This document shows positions 1-11,700 of a DNA stretch of 64,000 bases, piece by piece. The stretch is from Fonsecaea monophora (Eukaryota; Ascomycota; Eurotiomycetes; Chaetothyriales; Herpotrichiellaceae). A program made the position numbers and the translations under genes. Within the stretch, counting starts at the first letter, position 1; each line of letters starts with the position of its first letter. The notes under the pieces were generated by a model. It was not told where the DNA came from. It ran no database searches and saw nothing but the letters and a program-made list of their open reading frames with translations. The DNA lies in NCBI RefSeq assembly GCF_001642475.1, contig NW_019173961.1, positions 124,001-188,000 on the forward strand, in the 5' to 3' direction.

Positions 1-1
1 C

Positions 2-700
2 GCAACCCAGGTGGAAATCTACGTCCGCCGACCCGATGGGATCGTTGTGCTTTCGGATGAGCATATTGCTAGCGTGCTTGGAAACAACGGCGCAGACCGG
101 CATGAAATAACGGAATGTAATGAACATTGTGGGTGCGGTGACGACTGCTGGAATCGGGTCGTGTGCAAGGGTCGCACCGTTCCCCTTGAAGTTTTCCAGA
201 CTAAAAAGTGCGGCTGGGGCGTCCGCTCGTCGAAAGATATTGTCAAAGGACAATTCATCGAACGATACCTGGGTGAGGTGATAACCACGGCCGAACTGGA
301 ACTCCGCGAAGACGCGGTGGAGGAGCACCAACCTAGCTATGCCTATTCGCTGGACTGGTTCAACGATGCCGGCAACAAGGAGCCTTATCAGGTGGATGGC
401 GTGGACTTTGGGTCTGCCATGCGATTTGTCAATCACAGCTGCAACCCCAATGCTAGGTCTTTCCCTGTGCAGACCCACAGAAAGGATAAGAGGGTGTACG
501 ACCTCGCCTTCTTCGCCATCAGGGACATCAAGGCTGGCGAGGAGATACGCATCTCGTACCTGAACGACGCCGAACCCGACGACGACGAGCATACCATCTC
601 GGAGGATTTGGTCAAGTGTCAATGTGGGGAGAACAATTGTCGAGGAATCCTGTGGAGGCCGGGAGTCAAGACCAGACGAAGGAGGCGGAGACAGGAATAA
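2..700 (+). CDS. SET-domain histone H3K9-type methyltransferase, 3' part (5' end outside window)
   Basis: About 232 C-terminal residues are present and the gene continues off the left edge. In order one sees the end of a Cys-rich pre-SET segment (CNEHCGCGDDCWNRVV), the start of the SET core (GRTVPLEVFQTKKCGWGVR), the YLGEVIT strand, the NHSCNPN catalytic and SAM-binding motif, ISYLND, and a post-SET zinc motif CQCGENNCRG followed by an Arg-rich tail. Pre-SET, SET and post-SET together are characteristic of the Clr4/SUV39/DIM-5 class, which methylates histone H3 Lys9 to build heterochromatin. Substrate specificity is inferred from family only. The frame is open from base 2; the bases cccag at 6-10 could instead be a splice acceptor, so the exact left edge of this exon is uncertain. 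The stop is TAA at 698-700. Confidence 0.88.
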   Translation, partial: ATQVEIYVRRPDGIVVLSDEHIASVLGNNGADRHEITECNEHCGCGDDCWNRVVCKGRTVPLEVFQTKKCGWGVRSSKDIVKGQFIERYLGEVITTAELELREDAVEEHQPSYAYSLDWFNDAGNKEPYQVDGVDFGSAMRFVNHSCNPNARSFPVQTHRKDKRVYDLAFFAIRDIKAGEEIRISYLNDAEPDDDEHTISEDLVKCQCGENNCRGILWRPGVKTRRRRRRQE

Positions 701-2069
701 CAAGAAATCCATCAGCGCAACGCGGCAACGCAACCTGTCTAAGATTTAAAACTGAGGAGAGATGGCCGAGCTGGGCATATGTATTGATGGGCTCTTGATT
801 GGGGCTCCTGTTGGCAAGGGGAGTTCGAAGAGCCACGCATGACTTGTTTTCGCCAGCCATGAAATGACGATGATACCCCGGATATGATTGGAGCGTCTGC
901 AAAAATAAAGGATCAGAGCTTGTTTTGGGAAGGACGGACGGAGTCTACCTTGTACACGGAATACCCACGGTTTCAACAGGGAGGAATGTACTACTACCAC
1001 TCACTCAGAGTGATGACCTTTACCAACCACAGAAAGGAGGGAAGGAAGAGAGGGAGCAAGCAAGCGACGGTAGCTGGCTGGCGTTTTCCACGCGGACGCC
1101 TATTGGGATGTCCTCAAATACTCGGCGCGACGAGCGAGCATGGCAGGCTTAGGGTAGGCTTGGAGCAAGGAGCACGGGATAAAAAGAAAAAAGTGCTTGG
1201 TTGGTTGGTTAGTTGGTTTATCCAATCGATTGAGCGTTTGAGCGAGTGAACGAATGAACGAATGAATGATTAGACGACCCGAACGAGGAAAGAAATACAG
1301 TACTAGCAGTAGTGGTTGTGGTCGGTGCAGTACAATCACACACCGTATTACACGCCATCGCACTTACATTCTATCACACTGCCCATTCATTCATTTCATT
1401 ATATCGCCATCGCCATTACCATTTCATTGATACATGACAGTAAAACACGGTGTCCCGGGTCCCGAGTTACTACTGTGAAAGTCAATCTCGGCCGTTTTCT
1501 TCTTTCCATAGACCTCGTGTAGACCTCGTACCGCACGAGGACCCAAGTACACATACATACATACATCCCTCGCGCTGAACATTTCTACATGTCTCAAGGC
1601 AGATGTTTTATGTGACCTACCTACCTCTATATAGCGAGGCGCACACACGCGAGAGAAAGAGGAAGAGAGAGAACATATACACAGACGCACAAAGAGCCTA
1701 GGGTTACGCATACTAACGTGATATGATATGTATGCTATGCTATCCCTTTTTTTTCCCCCGGCTTCTCTAGGCAGACCGTAGACAAAGGCATGAATAACTG
1801 ATTGTTTAATAAAGGCGGAAAAATCAAGTCCATGTTTATCACTGGCTATGTATATATTATACCATACATCCTGCAGCCACATACCATGTCATGTCGTGTC
1901 ATAGATGTTTACATTATTTGAGTGAAGAAGAGTTATGATGAACAACCAAAATAAATCGCCATTGAATTTCAAAGAATAGTTTCATACCCCAAAAGGGCCC
2001 TTAACCTCTCGTCAGAGTATGTTTCTTTCTCTGTCACACATGCACCGCACCAGCTAGATAAATACCTTC
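701..2069. other. Intergenic spacer between SET gene and bZIP gene (convergent)
   Basis: No convincing gene. It holds the 3' regions of both flanking genes. Simple-sequence stretches stand out: GGTT-type repeats at about 1199-1218, GAATGAAC-type repeats at about 1245-1270, and an ACAT/ACATAC run at about 1549-1567. Confidence 0.6.
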
Positions 2070-4139
2070 TCAAAAGCCCTCTTGCAGACTCATCACCAGA
2101 GCCTCGTCAATCGTTTCCTTTCTAAATCCAGGAGCTCGGCCCAGACAGGCACTCCCGAGAATCATGCGCTCGAGGAACATGTCCACATCGAACATAAGGG
2201 GGTTCGGCTTTTTGCTGAGGAGATCAGAAAAGGTAAGTGGTGAGGATGTAGGGTTGAGTGCCGCAAAGTCGGCCCAAGGATCGTCGACCGGCTTTCCATT
2301 GTTCCGGGAAACAGTGCTGAAGGGGACGGAGGAAGAGGAAGAGGAAGATGAAGATGTAGATGTAGATGGGAACAACGTGCTTGGCTGGGCAAACATCTCA
2401 CCCAGTTCGCGGGCGATAAAAGGGTCAGTGATCGGATCGGCCAGGCCTTCGGCACCTATAATAGGACTTGGGGTGCGCAGGGTTGCATCGAGCGGGCTGC
2501 GGTCTGAGCTCGACGTCCCATCGCTCGAAGCAAGGGATGCCTTTACAAGTGGCAGGACATTTGGATCGACCTCAATAAAGCTGCTCTGGCCGTCCAGGTA
2601 GATGCCTTTGGTCTTGAGGTACTCTTCCACGTCGTGGCTGTCGAACCACACCCCGCCGAAGCCGATATTCTCGAGCATTTCCTGCACCGACGTCTCCATC
2701 CGCGGGGTCTCGGCCTGGACGTAGGGTTGAGGTCCAAATGCCTTGGCTGGACTGATCATGTTCGGCGGATACACCGGGTTTCCTTTGTCGTCGCGACGAG
2801 GGAAATGCGTTCCCGCCCCACCAATGTGGAAGAATGGCACGTTCCAGTTTTCGAGCGACTCGCCCGCCTTGCGCTTGAGCATTTCTTGGAAGCGCTGCAG
2901 CATCCGCTTGCGGTTAGAGAAGCAGAAAGTGAAGCGGAAAGCCCGTTTGATGTACTCTGGGTCGACATTCGGGTTCGTCAGGTTGCGAAACGCCCGTTCT
3001 AGGCACATTCGGTGGAGGCGACGAGCAAACGTCGTTTCCTGGAAGCTGTACGTGTAGGAGCCCTCGGGTTGGTGGGCGGGCTTGAGAGGCCGTTCCACAA
3101 TCAGTTTCTCATAGGGATCGTCGAACAGCATGACGTCGGGAATGGTGGCGCTGAAGGACATCAGATCATCCAAGCCCTGGAGGCTGGTATTGTCCGTTGG
3201 CCACACGGTATCTGTAAGGGCGACCAAGGGATGGTGGTCTTTGGTTATCAATGGCAACTCCTCCACGTCTGCCTCGGCGTCGGTCGAGCCCTGATCCAAA
3301 CTGACCGATCGACCTGCATCGGTGAGACGGGCTGGTCGCCGCGACGAGGACTTTGCGCTTGTTTTGACATTAGGCCCTCTATTGCTCTCACCTGGTTCGG
3401 ATAAGGGCGGCTCATCGCTACCTTTGGTAAATTTGGCAATGGCCTCCTCTTCCTCGTCGGATTCAGGTGATGCCACCTTGGACAGAGCGACGAACTCTTC
3501 CGTGGCAGCCTGGAGTTGACGACCTAGTGAATAGTGCGAGGTCAGGATGCCGGCCTCGACCATGTTGTCGTGTAAAGCCAAAAAGGTCCGGTTCATTTGC
3601 TCGACGGTGGTTTGGAGGTCGGAGACCTTTTGCTTCAGCGCTGAGATGGTGGTTTCCTTTCGATGCCGGTATGCTCTCTGGGCCAGCCGAATCTGCGTCC
3701 GTCGACGGTCAGCCGCCGTTTCGTCGTGGGTGTCAAGTCGAGGTCGACCCCTTTGCTTCTTCTCGGTTGCTGCATCCTCACCATCGTTTGCGGACGAACG
3801 CTTGGTCGACTTTGATTTCTTTCGAGTCGAAGGCTGGTCCTGTTCCCCCGATGAATTATCATCGCCCGGGGTGGCAGCTAACACAATGCCCCCGTATAGC
3901 TGGCTGGGTGAGGCAGCTGCCTTTCGCTTACGCGGGTTCTGTTCAAAGTCCTCGTAAGGTTGCATGAGTCCCTGGGGATAGCGAGAGGCCGACAAGATCT
4001 CCAGATCTCCAGGCACGGGACGTTGGATGGCATCGGTCGTCATGAAGAGCTGTAAGGGGTCTTCTAGCACTGATTGAAGGGACGAATATGCTCGGCTGCT
4101 GCCCTGTGCTTTTCCGAATTTTTGCATCGTGACGGACAT
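2070..4139 (-). CDS. bZIP transcription factor with an AT-hook-like motif
   Basis: Single-exon protein of 689 aa. The basic region lies at about residues 145-161 (RLAQRAYRHRKE, close to the NxxAQxxFRxR signature of Pap1/Yap-like factors) and runs into a short leucine zipper-like helix at about 162-190. A basic stretch at about 102-134 contains RGRPR, which resembles an AT-hook and suggests a second DNA contact. The C-terminal half (about 340-560) is not low-complexity and probably forms a conserved regulatory domain; I do not recognise it. A serine run lies near residues 600-610. It should act in the nucleus as a sequence-specific regulator; the target genes are unknown. M1 was chosen as the first in-frame ATG; M5 is also possible. 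The role is inferred from the bZIP only. Confidence 0.85.
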   Translation of the reverse strand: MSVTMQKFGKAQGSSRAYSSLQSVLEDPLQLFMTTDAIQRPVPGDLEILSASRYPQGLMQPYEDFEQNPRKRKAAASPSQLYGGIVLAATPGDDNSSGEQDQPSTRKKSKSTKRSSANDGEDAATEKKQRGRPRLDTHDETAADRRRTQIRLAQRAYRHRKETTISALKQKVSDLQTTVEQMNRTFLALHDNMVEAGILTSHYSLGRQLQAATEEFVALSKVASPESDEEEEAIAKFTKGSDEPPLSEPGESNRGPNVKTSAKSSSRRPARLTDAGRSVSLDQGSTDAEADVEELPLITKDHHPLVALTDTVWPTDNTSLQGLDDLMSFSATIPDVMLFDDPYEKLIVERPLKPAHQPEGSYTYSFQETTFARRLHRMCLERAFRNLTNPNVDPEYIKRAFRFTFCFSNRKRMLQRFQEMLKRKAGESLENWNVPFFHIGGAGTHFPRRDDKGNPVYPPNMISPAKAFGPQPYVQAETPRMETSVQEMLENIGFGGVWFDSHDVEEYLKTKGIYLDGQSSFIEVDPNVLPLVKASLASSDGTSSSDRSPLDATLRTPSPIIGAEGLADPITDPFIARELGEMFAQPSTLFPSTSTSSSSSSSSSVPFSTVSRNNGKPVDDPWADFAALNPTSSPLTFSDLLSKKPNPLMFDVDMFLERMILGSACLGRAPGFRKETIDEALVMSLQEGF

Positions 4140-6107
4140 TGCCTGGGCACCAGCACCAGGTTGATTACTGAACCTGACTGAAGAGGGTGCTTGGGAAAGG
4201 CAGAGAGGTAGTGCCAGTAGACAATCTGGGGTAAGTCACACGGGCGACCACGGCGTTTGATCTCTGTGGATTCACCCTCTGGCCCAAGCAAGGTCGTGTC
4301 GAAATTTCCCGATAGAGGTAAGGAGTAGATGGTGCCTAGGGCTGGGCTATCTTTTCGTTTTGCTCCGATCAGATATCAAACGTCGAATGCCGCCACCCGA
4401 TGGCGCTTCACCATGGGTTTCTCAGATGTGTCTTTTTCAAATACACACACCGTCTCTCCCTCTTTTGTCCACAAGTCAATCTTCTGCGCAATCCCACCTG
4501 TCAAGAGAACCGTCAAGAGGGCATCGGTTGACAGTCGAGGGCGTGGAGTCTCTCGAGAGGTATCTAGGAGCCAAACAGCGGAAAGCGACTTGTAATACCA
4601 GTTTCCAGTCTGATGGACGGCTGCTTTAAACACACCTGTCCGCAGGCCCGCGAAATTAGTCAGAATCCCTCGGGGTTTGCCAGAGGTATGTGCCTCATAA
4701 ACGACCGGGAAGATCTTGGGGAGGGGGGCCATCAACCAGACGAAGGTTTCCCCCTATAAAAAGCTGAGAGCAGCCTGGCTTGTCGAACCCAAGCGGGCGG
4801 TCTTTGAAGGGCTTGGATGATGGCATGTTCGTGAAGCCCGAGACATGGCCGGCAGGGCCTGAGATGCGGCCAGATGCCTCAGGTGCGCGATCCTTGCTTG
4901 ATGGGGCAGTTGGTGTCATCCATGTGCAGCAGGGTGGAATTTGATGCTAGGCTGGAAATGGTGTGAGCAGACGGTGATGAATAGTAATCACCTCTTCAAT
5001 CTTTGTCGGCCGAGGTTGTGGATAGACGACAAGACTCCCAGGACTGCGTTTCTCACCGTACAAGTGAGTCGCATTGGCTGATGGCGGGACTCTTGGAAGC
5101 AGGTACGTCCGTAACGGCAGTGGTTGTGACCTGTAGGAGGAAGGGCGCCCCCCACTCCTTGTCAGATTCCTCCCTACAAGTGCCTAGACGGGCCCCCAAA
5201 AAACTTGCTGGTTTTACTGCTCTTAGGTAAGGTGGGCTGGGTGGTAAGGTTGATTCAGCCCTACTTGTTGTGCTCCTCCCGATGATGCTTGGATGCCTAG
5301 ATAGACGAGTTGACTCAGCCATGAAACTCTGTCACTTATTATTTTACCCGCTGCTCGCCTGCTACAGGTTCCCTCTTCCCCCGTCTTCACCAACGTATAG
5401 AGTAGTTCTTACTTTCCTGTTTCTTCAGTGGCAACAGATTTGGTAGTAGTCTGCGCCCTTTGCAGAGACTCCGCACTGACGTATTCGGGTTCTCAAGGCT
5501 AGCTTAGGTACAAGAGAGGGACCGAGGAGATGAATCGATAACTGAGATATTTATTGTTCTTCCTTGCCCTAAACATATGGGGTAGTTGCAGATATGGAGA
5601 CTACTTACCCCCCTGTTTAGGAAGGAGTTGTAGTATTATTGGATAACAGTGACATGTATTGTATCTTCTGGAATCCTGCTGGGTGGCCGTAAACCCACCC
5701 TCGCAACCCCTTGCAAAGAGTGCGGTCGAAATCATGTCGCATTGAATTCAATGTAATGTACAAACAGAAAGACCCTCTTCATCATGTCCAAGATCGCTCT
5801 CTGTGCCTCTGTATTAGCTTGCTATAAAGTGGTATCGTAAAATACATGACCTCCTGTTCCTCGCTGCCCAAAATTCCCTAGTCCGAAGAACCCAACCAGA
5901 AAATAGAAAAGGGAAAGGTTCCCTTGCTCATTTGCATAGATCATAACTTTCGTCTTACATCAAAAGTCCCACCCAAGAATTGTAACAAATGTTGATGAGT
6001 TATGGGGTTGACCACGGACATCTATTGATTCCGTGTGAAGGGTCTGGCTGAGCTGAGCCGTCCGACCTCTTCGTTGTCTTCCTCAAATCCTCCAGAAGCT
6101 GTGTGGC
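4140..6107. other. Intergenic spacer: bZIP upstream region and 3' side of the next gene
   Basis: About 2 kb without a credible reading frame. The part next to 4139 should hold the bZIP promoter and leader. I see no repeats, tRNA or mobile-element remains. Confidence 0.55.
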
Positions 6108-6653
6108 TCATGCACGTTCCATGACCTCAAAGATACCATCCAGCACCACCGGTGTTTGCATGGTTTCATTCATGAATTCCATCATTGAGCATTGTGTGGA
6201 AGATGTTGTCGAGGTAGCTGTGTTCGCTCGAGGGCGGGGTTCTAGTAGTCCCAGCCCAATGATCTCAACTTCGTCGGCGTACAGTTCTGCCTCGAGGGCT
6301 AGGTCGATGGCAGAGGGTTGGCGACGGATGTGATGGCTTGACAGTGGGGAGATCGGGGACAGAATAGCCGAGTCAAGGTCATTGGTAGGTAGGTGTCGTC
6401 GACCTCCGAAGCTGCTGAAGGAGGAACTCGGTGAGGATCGGATGGACGAGGGCGCGGGTGAGGACGACGAAGACATGTTGCCTGATGGACTCTTTGCTGA
6501 CGTTCGACGTCGAGGATTGTGGCTAAAGATGGTTTGGAGATGGAGACGGACTTTCGAGGACGAGGTGTGACTGCGAAAGCTCCTGGGCATGGGTTTAATG
6601 GATGTGTCTTCGTGTAGAGCCTCAAAGAGAGAGACTAACTGTGCAACTGCCAT
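6108..6653 (-). CDS. Small Ser-rich protein of unknown function
   Basis: A 181-aa reading frame starting at MAVAQLVSLFEALHED and ending in PVVLDGIFEVMERA. The frame is open further upstream, but that part is compositionally unlike the rest, so the internal ATG is the more natural start. The middle (about 55-95) is a serine-rich, probably disordered tract; the N-terminus and the C-terminal 25 residues look helical and are the likeliest conserved parts. There is no signal peptide, membrane segment or domain I recognise. It follows the cch1 gene on the same strand, 2.1 kb away, so co-regulation is not implied. It could be a species-restricted protein or a chance frame; codon composition and defined ends slightly favour a real gene. 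Confidence 0.45.
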   Translation of the reverse strand: MAVAQLVSLFEALHEDTSIKPMPRSFRSHTSSSKVRLHLQTIFSHNPRRRTSAKSPSGNMSSSSSPAPSSIRSSPSSSFSSFGGRRHLPTNDLDSAILSPISPLSSHHIRRQPSAIDLALEAELYADEVEIIGLGLLEPRPRANTATSTTSSTQCSMMEFMNETMQTPVVLDGIFEVMERA

Positions 6654-8785
6654 CTTTCTGGATGGTAATGGAATTATGTAGACGTCGAGTTTCTGGAATT
6701 CCTTCCCACGTCTCAATGTCTGAGAAGCTCCTTTTTGAGCAGTCGAGCGACCTTGGCCAGCAGGTCGAACTCTTTTTGAGCTAAGCAATGTGGTCAACGG
6801 GGTAGAGCGGCCCAGGTGTATCAAGGTCTGCCCAAGTGGTCCCAGGGGAACTGCCGTAATATCAATCCAAAAGTATCGAAAGCACAAGCAGACGCTGAGA
6901 ACAGAAGTGATATACAAGAAGAGCTGAGAAAAGGAGACAAAAGCTGGAGAAGGTCAGCACAATATTAATTCCTGGAGGAGGATTGTTGAGATCCAAAGTT
7001 ATGTGACAAGCCGTCCGGATCAACGCAGTAAAGTAGGTAACAAGCCACCCTGCGCATGGGCCTGCTGCTTCCCTGTTATGACGGCCCCGTATGCGAACTA
7101 ATACCTCGTAGACATGCAGGCAATAGTTTCGCCCAGAAACATTTGCGGGAACCAGGGCAAGCAATCCAGGGAGCAAAAATGTCACGCCCCTCCCTGCCCT
7201 GGGGCTTGAAAATAATGGGCCTCGTCGTAATGGCTCCTGCATAACTTTCCTGCGAAGGGAAAGGTGGAGGAGCGTATTCGAAGCCATCAAGGATGCGAAG
7301 GGAAACAAGCTCAGGGCTTGGTGGTACCTAATGTCAAACATCTGTGTTCTTGGAGCTTTGGAATCTGGTACCCGAGTGTCTGAAGCGATCAAGAGAACAC
7401 CCCCTAGTCTCGTCTGATGATCCTTCTCCCCCTTTGATATGCGACTGGTCCTTGACACGGAACAGAGACTACTGGAGCCACTGTTGCGGCAGAGATCCCA
7501 GCTTGGTTGCACCGTTGCTGAGGAAGCCTCGGAGAGTGAATATGCCCCAATATGACTTTCCCGATCTCCCTAACTTTTGTACTGATCCACAGTCTGTTCC
7601 CGAAGTTGATGCACTTCTCCACTGACCAGGGCAACGATGGACCCTGAGCTAGGGTCGAGAGGCCACTAGCACGACTGGGGCGTGTTTTGGCGTAGCTTGA
7701 CGCGGCTGATACTGTGGCCAAACACGTACAAGAGGATTGCGAGACCAAGCCAAGGTTTGATCCGCTTGGCTCATCTCATTTCCAAAGACGCGATGAGCGT
7801 CGTGCAGGCGTTTCAGGGGGCCCGACAAGCGAGCTCAAACCTTGATCTGTAGGATTATCGGTGTCAGGTCACTCAGGTGAGAGAGGGGTCTTTTGTTTCG
7901 TCGTCGTAGGTAGGGAGCTCTCGTACTCGGTACTGGCAGATTAACACAAGCGACAGAGGGGGAGGGGCGATGGGGGCGGAAGAACAGGCACTGTCTATTG
8001 GTGTATCATCGTGGAATGTTGTACTCGTAACTCTCTTGTCTCGTGAGTATCGCGTCTGGTGGCATTTTCTGATACATAATTTGTTGGACGAAATCTTGTC
8101 AGTTGAACCTGCGCAGCACGAAACCGGCTGCTGGAAGAGAAAGTGCAACATTTGCTCCCCGTCACATGATCTTCCATCAAGAGTCTCTCCCATGAAGTGA
8201 TACATTGGTTGACAGGGACATGAAATCGACCACAATTCCAGGCATAGACAAGGGTGGTCATTTACACATCCTGGAAGATCGACACAGCCACAAGCTTCTT
8301 CTGGATTTCCTGTCAAAAATCCTTGTACATAATATGTACAAATACGGAGCAGAATGCATCGGGACAGCCGGATTGCGGACAGAAGCCATGATTCCACAAA
8401 CATGCATGGATGGGATTTCCGTTTCGTCGCTGGACAGACATTGCAGCTCTCTTGCTCTCTTACCCTCTTCAACTTCATATCGCTCGAGTTCCATAATCAA
8501 TATAGTGTGCATGATGTACATGATGACTGGGTGCCAGTGCATATTCGCCGTCTTCTTTTCAGTCATCCACCCAATCTCATTCCCTCACATCAAAGGTGAA
8601 AACGCCCTCGCTATGCTCATCTATTTTCATCTCGGATCCTGGTATCATTATCCACCTCGTTCCCATCTTAATATGCACAAATCAAGAAATGAAACCAAAA
8701 GACTTGGGTCATGAATCGTCATGAAACATCGTGCCAAGCATATTACCATCTCTTTTTCTTTCACCCTCTCAGACTCAAAACTCAC
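6654..8785. other. Intergenic spacer: cch1 3' side and upstream of the small Ser-rich gene
   Basis: About 2.1 kb with only incidental short frames. It contains one exact copy of the intergenic word TACTCGGTAC at 7924-7933. I see no RNA gene. Confidence 0.55.
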
Positions 8786-11700
8786 TCACCCTCGCGTGCT
8801 ATCGCTTCGTGTTCTCCTCGTCGTAAAGCTCCTGCGGATACTTTCACCCCATGCTGAATTGTCAAAGCTCTCCATCATACCCTGCCCATCTAGCCCGCTG
8901 GCGCTGCTGCCGTGTCGACTATGGGCTAGTGTCGGCGTTGTTGGAGACGATCTCGTTGCTCCTGTTGCTCCGTGGTAGGCAGTATCCACTGATCCCAGTC
9001 TCGCCCGCACTGGGCTACTTCGCGGTGAGCTCTCCAAGTCCACCGGTGACGTGCTTCGCAAAGCACCTGAAGGGGGAGGCATGGTCGTGTCGATGGGTGG
9101 GAGGTTGATTGATTGTTTCTTCGGCGTATATGATGGTGTAGATGAGGTGAAATCGCGTGGCTCGGTGCCGCTACTGCCTTCCATATTGTCGTCGGGATCC
9201 TCAATAAAGATTTCAGGGACAGGAATAGAAGGTGGTGCACCCAAGCGTGAGTTCCTCCGTCGTTCGACCGCTTTTCGAAACTTACGAGACCAGTGTAACG
9301 TATCAAAGAAGCCGACCACTGTATTTCTGCGGATGCTTTCTTGGACTCTTTGTAGTCGCGCTCGTCGCCGAAGGAACTCTTCCAAGCGGAGACTTCGAGA
9401 GTCCGTAATCACGTTGTAGTGCGTCAAAAGGAACAGAACCGCGGTGAAGGGAATGCCACGGTCTGGATCAGCTGTTGACATGACTTCCTGGTAAAAGATG
9501 TTGATCCGTGCACGGCGCTGCCGGATTTCGGCCACAGGAATCTGGCTAACACGTTCTGCCAACTTGTCGAGATCAATGCCATCCACTCTTCTTGCTGCTG
9601 GTTTGACTGGATCACCCGGCTGCACTGAGCAGTCCTCTCGGATGGCTCTGACGGTGAAATCACCGTCGTAAATCCGCATCTGCCATATACCGGAAAGTTC
9701 CTGCTCATTGTCAGTGACACCGAATAAAGAGCGCTATCGACTCAGACCTACCCCTAGAAGGCGAGGGAACTGTTCCTTTGAAATGAAACCGGTACCGTTT
9801 GGATCGAACTCTGCCCAGGCTTGTTTGAAGCGTCGAATCTCGTCCCGACTCACAATGGACATGCCGCTGCTCTGCTGATAGACATACGAAAAGCTCTCAA
9901 AGATCATTGAGACAAACAGAGACACGAAGATGTACATGCTGATAATGTTCCAGGAGATGAACAATGCCCTTGCCCAGCCGGAGCTGCCACAGTCGCTCGC
10001 GAAGAAACTATCTTCTTTCACGCACAGGGGCGGTTCAAGTCCGGCAAAATCTTCCATGATTTGATTCCAACCTTCTCCAATGCTGGTCCGAAACAAAAGG
10101 ATGAGGGCCTTTGGAACGGTGCGGAAGTTGACATTGTTGCTCTCGTTTTCTCCAAAGCGCGTGAGGCCAAAAGCCTGCGTCAGGGCAATTGCGAACACCA
10201 GGAACAGAACAAACCATGTTGCCAGCAAATTGGCGATCAATGGCAGCGAGGCGGCAGCAGTCTTGAACAATTGATCGAGCTGATTGTTCCGCGGAATCAG
10301 GAGAAAGGTGACGGAAACCAGGAAAAGCTTATGGAGCTGTTGGAAACCTCCACTGTTGACCTTGGACAACGAGATCAGAGACGTGACGAAAATCCCTGAC
10401 ACCGCAAGAACCGAATAGATGTCCCATGAGCTCCGTCGAAAACGTTTCCACGAGAGGCCGATGATCCTGATAATGACATTGGCGATTAGTACAACCGTAA
10501 AGGCAAGGAAAATGTATTCCCGCACAGTTGCCCACCACTCTGGCTCGGGATAGAAGTCAATCGTGAGGAGAATCAGGTGGAGGACCAATATTGTGGTGAT
10601 GAACCTTTGCCACTTGCCCCGTTTCTGTATCGAAAGGTCATAGCACCATTTCTTCCACTTTGCAGACTGTTCACCTAGTGATCTCTTGGAAGGAGAGATC
10701 TGCTTCAAGAGCTTCCGCAGCTCCAGCCATGAGCGTTGTTCTGCTGTCAAAAAGGCAACACCTGTCTGCTCCGTGTAATTTCGCATGAACACCGAGATGA
10801 ACAGTGTAAGGACAAAGACAGCACCCAACAAGTTGAAGATGATGAAATAGACTGCGTTTCCCTGTGCCGCAAATGGCTGTGGTTGTAATCCAGTGCCAGT
10901 GACACTCGTGCCCGACCACATCACGTTCACCCATCCTTCTTGGGAGACAATCTGGAACAGAATGAACAGGGCGCTGCCGAAGTCGTCGAAGTCGAACCAG
11001 GGGTTTGCAACCTGCCTGGGCGCCAGTACAGGCCAGTTGAAGGGAGTAGAGTTGAATTCTCCAACACAATTACTCAAGGCACTGTAGCCAAAATCTCCAT
11101 CGTTACAAGCTTGCATTTTGCCACTAAACAAATTGACTCCGAGGATGGCGAAGGGAATCAGCAAGCTCATGGAAACGAAGGCGGCCGCAAGGACTTTGTA
11201 GCCACCAACAATGATAACCGAATAAAAGGTGTCTCGCGCAGTGTCACTAATGTTGAGCAAGCGCAATGCTCTCAGCGCTTTAAAGGCACCAACGGCTCGA
11301 GAGACGCCGTCGTCGCGGAACATAGCAGTGACCACATTGATCCATAGCGTGATGAGGACCACACCGTCAATAAACCCCCAGACACTTCGAAAGTATGCAT
11401 GTGGCGTGAAGAAGAGACCGTCCGCAATTACTTTTATGATAGCTTCAACCGTGAAGAGGATTGCGAAACCCAAGTCGGTCCACACGAACCAGTTAGTGAT
11501 GCTCAGTGTGTTGTTTAAATAGTAATCGCGTTGATACAAGGGCGTGGTGATGCAAGCCAATATGACCATGGCCACGATCGCTGCATATGTGAAGGCTGAG
11601 AATGCATACCAGGCAGGTCTGTAGGGCGAGACGCCCTCCACTCGCTCAGTTCCTCGGCCGGGACCGACGAGGTATTGGCATAGCTTTCTCACTGGGTTAT

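Noticed and set aside
6862..7512. Minus-strand frame of about 216 codons with a hydrophobic end
   Set aside because: No family resemblance, mixed composition and no plausible start. Treated as chance.
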